A stretch of 17,066 nt of DNA, taken from assembly GCA_028565635.1 (NCBI GenBank), contig JAOXYB010021892.1:1-17066 (forward strand). The letters are read 5' to 3'. The stretch comes from Phoronis ovalis. Lineage: Eukaryota > Phoronida > Phoronidae. Below the pieces are notes generated by a model, which searched no databases, had not been told where the DNA came from, and saw only the letters and a program-made list of their open reading frames with translations. This document shows, in pieces, positions 16,801-17,066 of this stretch; within the stretch, counting starts at the first letter, position 1; each line of letters begins with the position of its first letter. The position numbers and the translations under genes were made by a program.

Positions 16801-17066
16801 TTGATGTAAACATAATGGTGGCGGAGTGGTCTGGCCCTGTGGTTGCGGAGTGGTCTGGCCCTGCTGGAAGAAGTCTGTCAACCTTAAATTTATGATTTTT
16901 TCTTTTTTCCTCCTTGGCGCTGGATTTTTTGTTGTGTTTCTGTTTGAAAGGTAAATCCCTGTACAAGATATTTAAACTAATATTAGCTTTTTAACCCTTT
17001 AAATCCCAGGTGACGATATATCGGCAGTACTTCAACATATTATAATTAAATGAAAATAATCATTTT
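16801..17066. other. window end with a short GC-rich duplication
   Basis: GCGGAGTGGTCTGGCCCTG occurs twice, at 16821-16839 and 16845-16863 (period 24). It produces a duplicated GPDHSAT in a 98-codon minus-strand frame (16966 down to 16670) whose far end lies in the AGGTCA-rich array; that frame is considered non-genic. Nothing else was recognised up to the window end. Confidence 0.6.

Overview
The window looks like AT-rich nuclear DNA from a metazoan. Coding matter occurs as isolated exon-sized pieces with splice signals, there are no tightly packed genes, and repeats dominate: TG microsatellites, short dispersed repeats and terminal-inverted-repeat elements. The repeat style (arrays rich in TGACCT/AGGTCA, elements bounded by CCCGGGGG...CCCCCGG, TG-rich tandem units) suggests a marine invertebrate, perhaps a bivalve mollusc. 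That placement is inference; no diagnostic gene fixes the species.

Left part (1-5716). The one well-supported gene piece is on the minus strand: a 324-codon terminal exon (1676 down to 702) of an SGNH/GDSL-type esterase with a complete Ser-Asp-His signature. It begins directly at a splice acceptor and has no start codon, so the gene's first exon or exons lie further right or outside the window. Candidate minus-strand poly(A) signals lie at 515-520 and 308-313. Further right are a TG microsatellite, a 200-bp inverted-repeat element (2554-2754), a trio of short dispersed repeats, a weak remnant resembling a LINE-type endonuclease (about 4360-4660), and a frame-broken plus-strand copy of a different SGNH-like protein (5173-5716).

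Middle part (5717-9805). This stretch is almost entirely repeats. It holds a 110-bp repeat present at 6061 and 7693, two units of an AGGTCA-rich repeat (7130-7560), several copies of a family with the core GGATTAGGTCACTTTTTGG (7832-8209, 8404-8817, 9670-9789), and a member of the CCCGGGGG-ended family (8822-9160).

Right part (9806-17066). A 1.44-kb element with terminal inverted repeats built from GTCCGAAGGTTCATTG units (9806-11249) appears to be inserted in a copy of the GGATTAGGTCAC family. It is followed by a second CCCGGGGG element (11607-11920), an unrecognised minus-strand coding fragment with a probable frameshift (12492-12885), a 107-bp TACCGGTGTA mini-element (13953-14059), a pair of 110-bp direct repeats (14525, 14957), a third CCCGGGGG element (15310-15658) and three units of the AGGTCA-rich repeat in inverted orientation (about 16040-16800).

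I see no operon, CRISPR array, rRNA, convincing tRNA, or multi-gene system acting together. The items most worth following are the SGNH terminal exon with its cysteine cluster, the second broken SGNH copy 3.5 kb away, the nested TIR element, and the unknown coding fragment near 12.5-12.9 kb.
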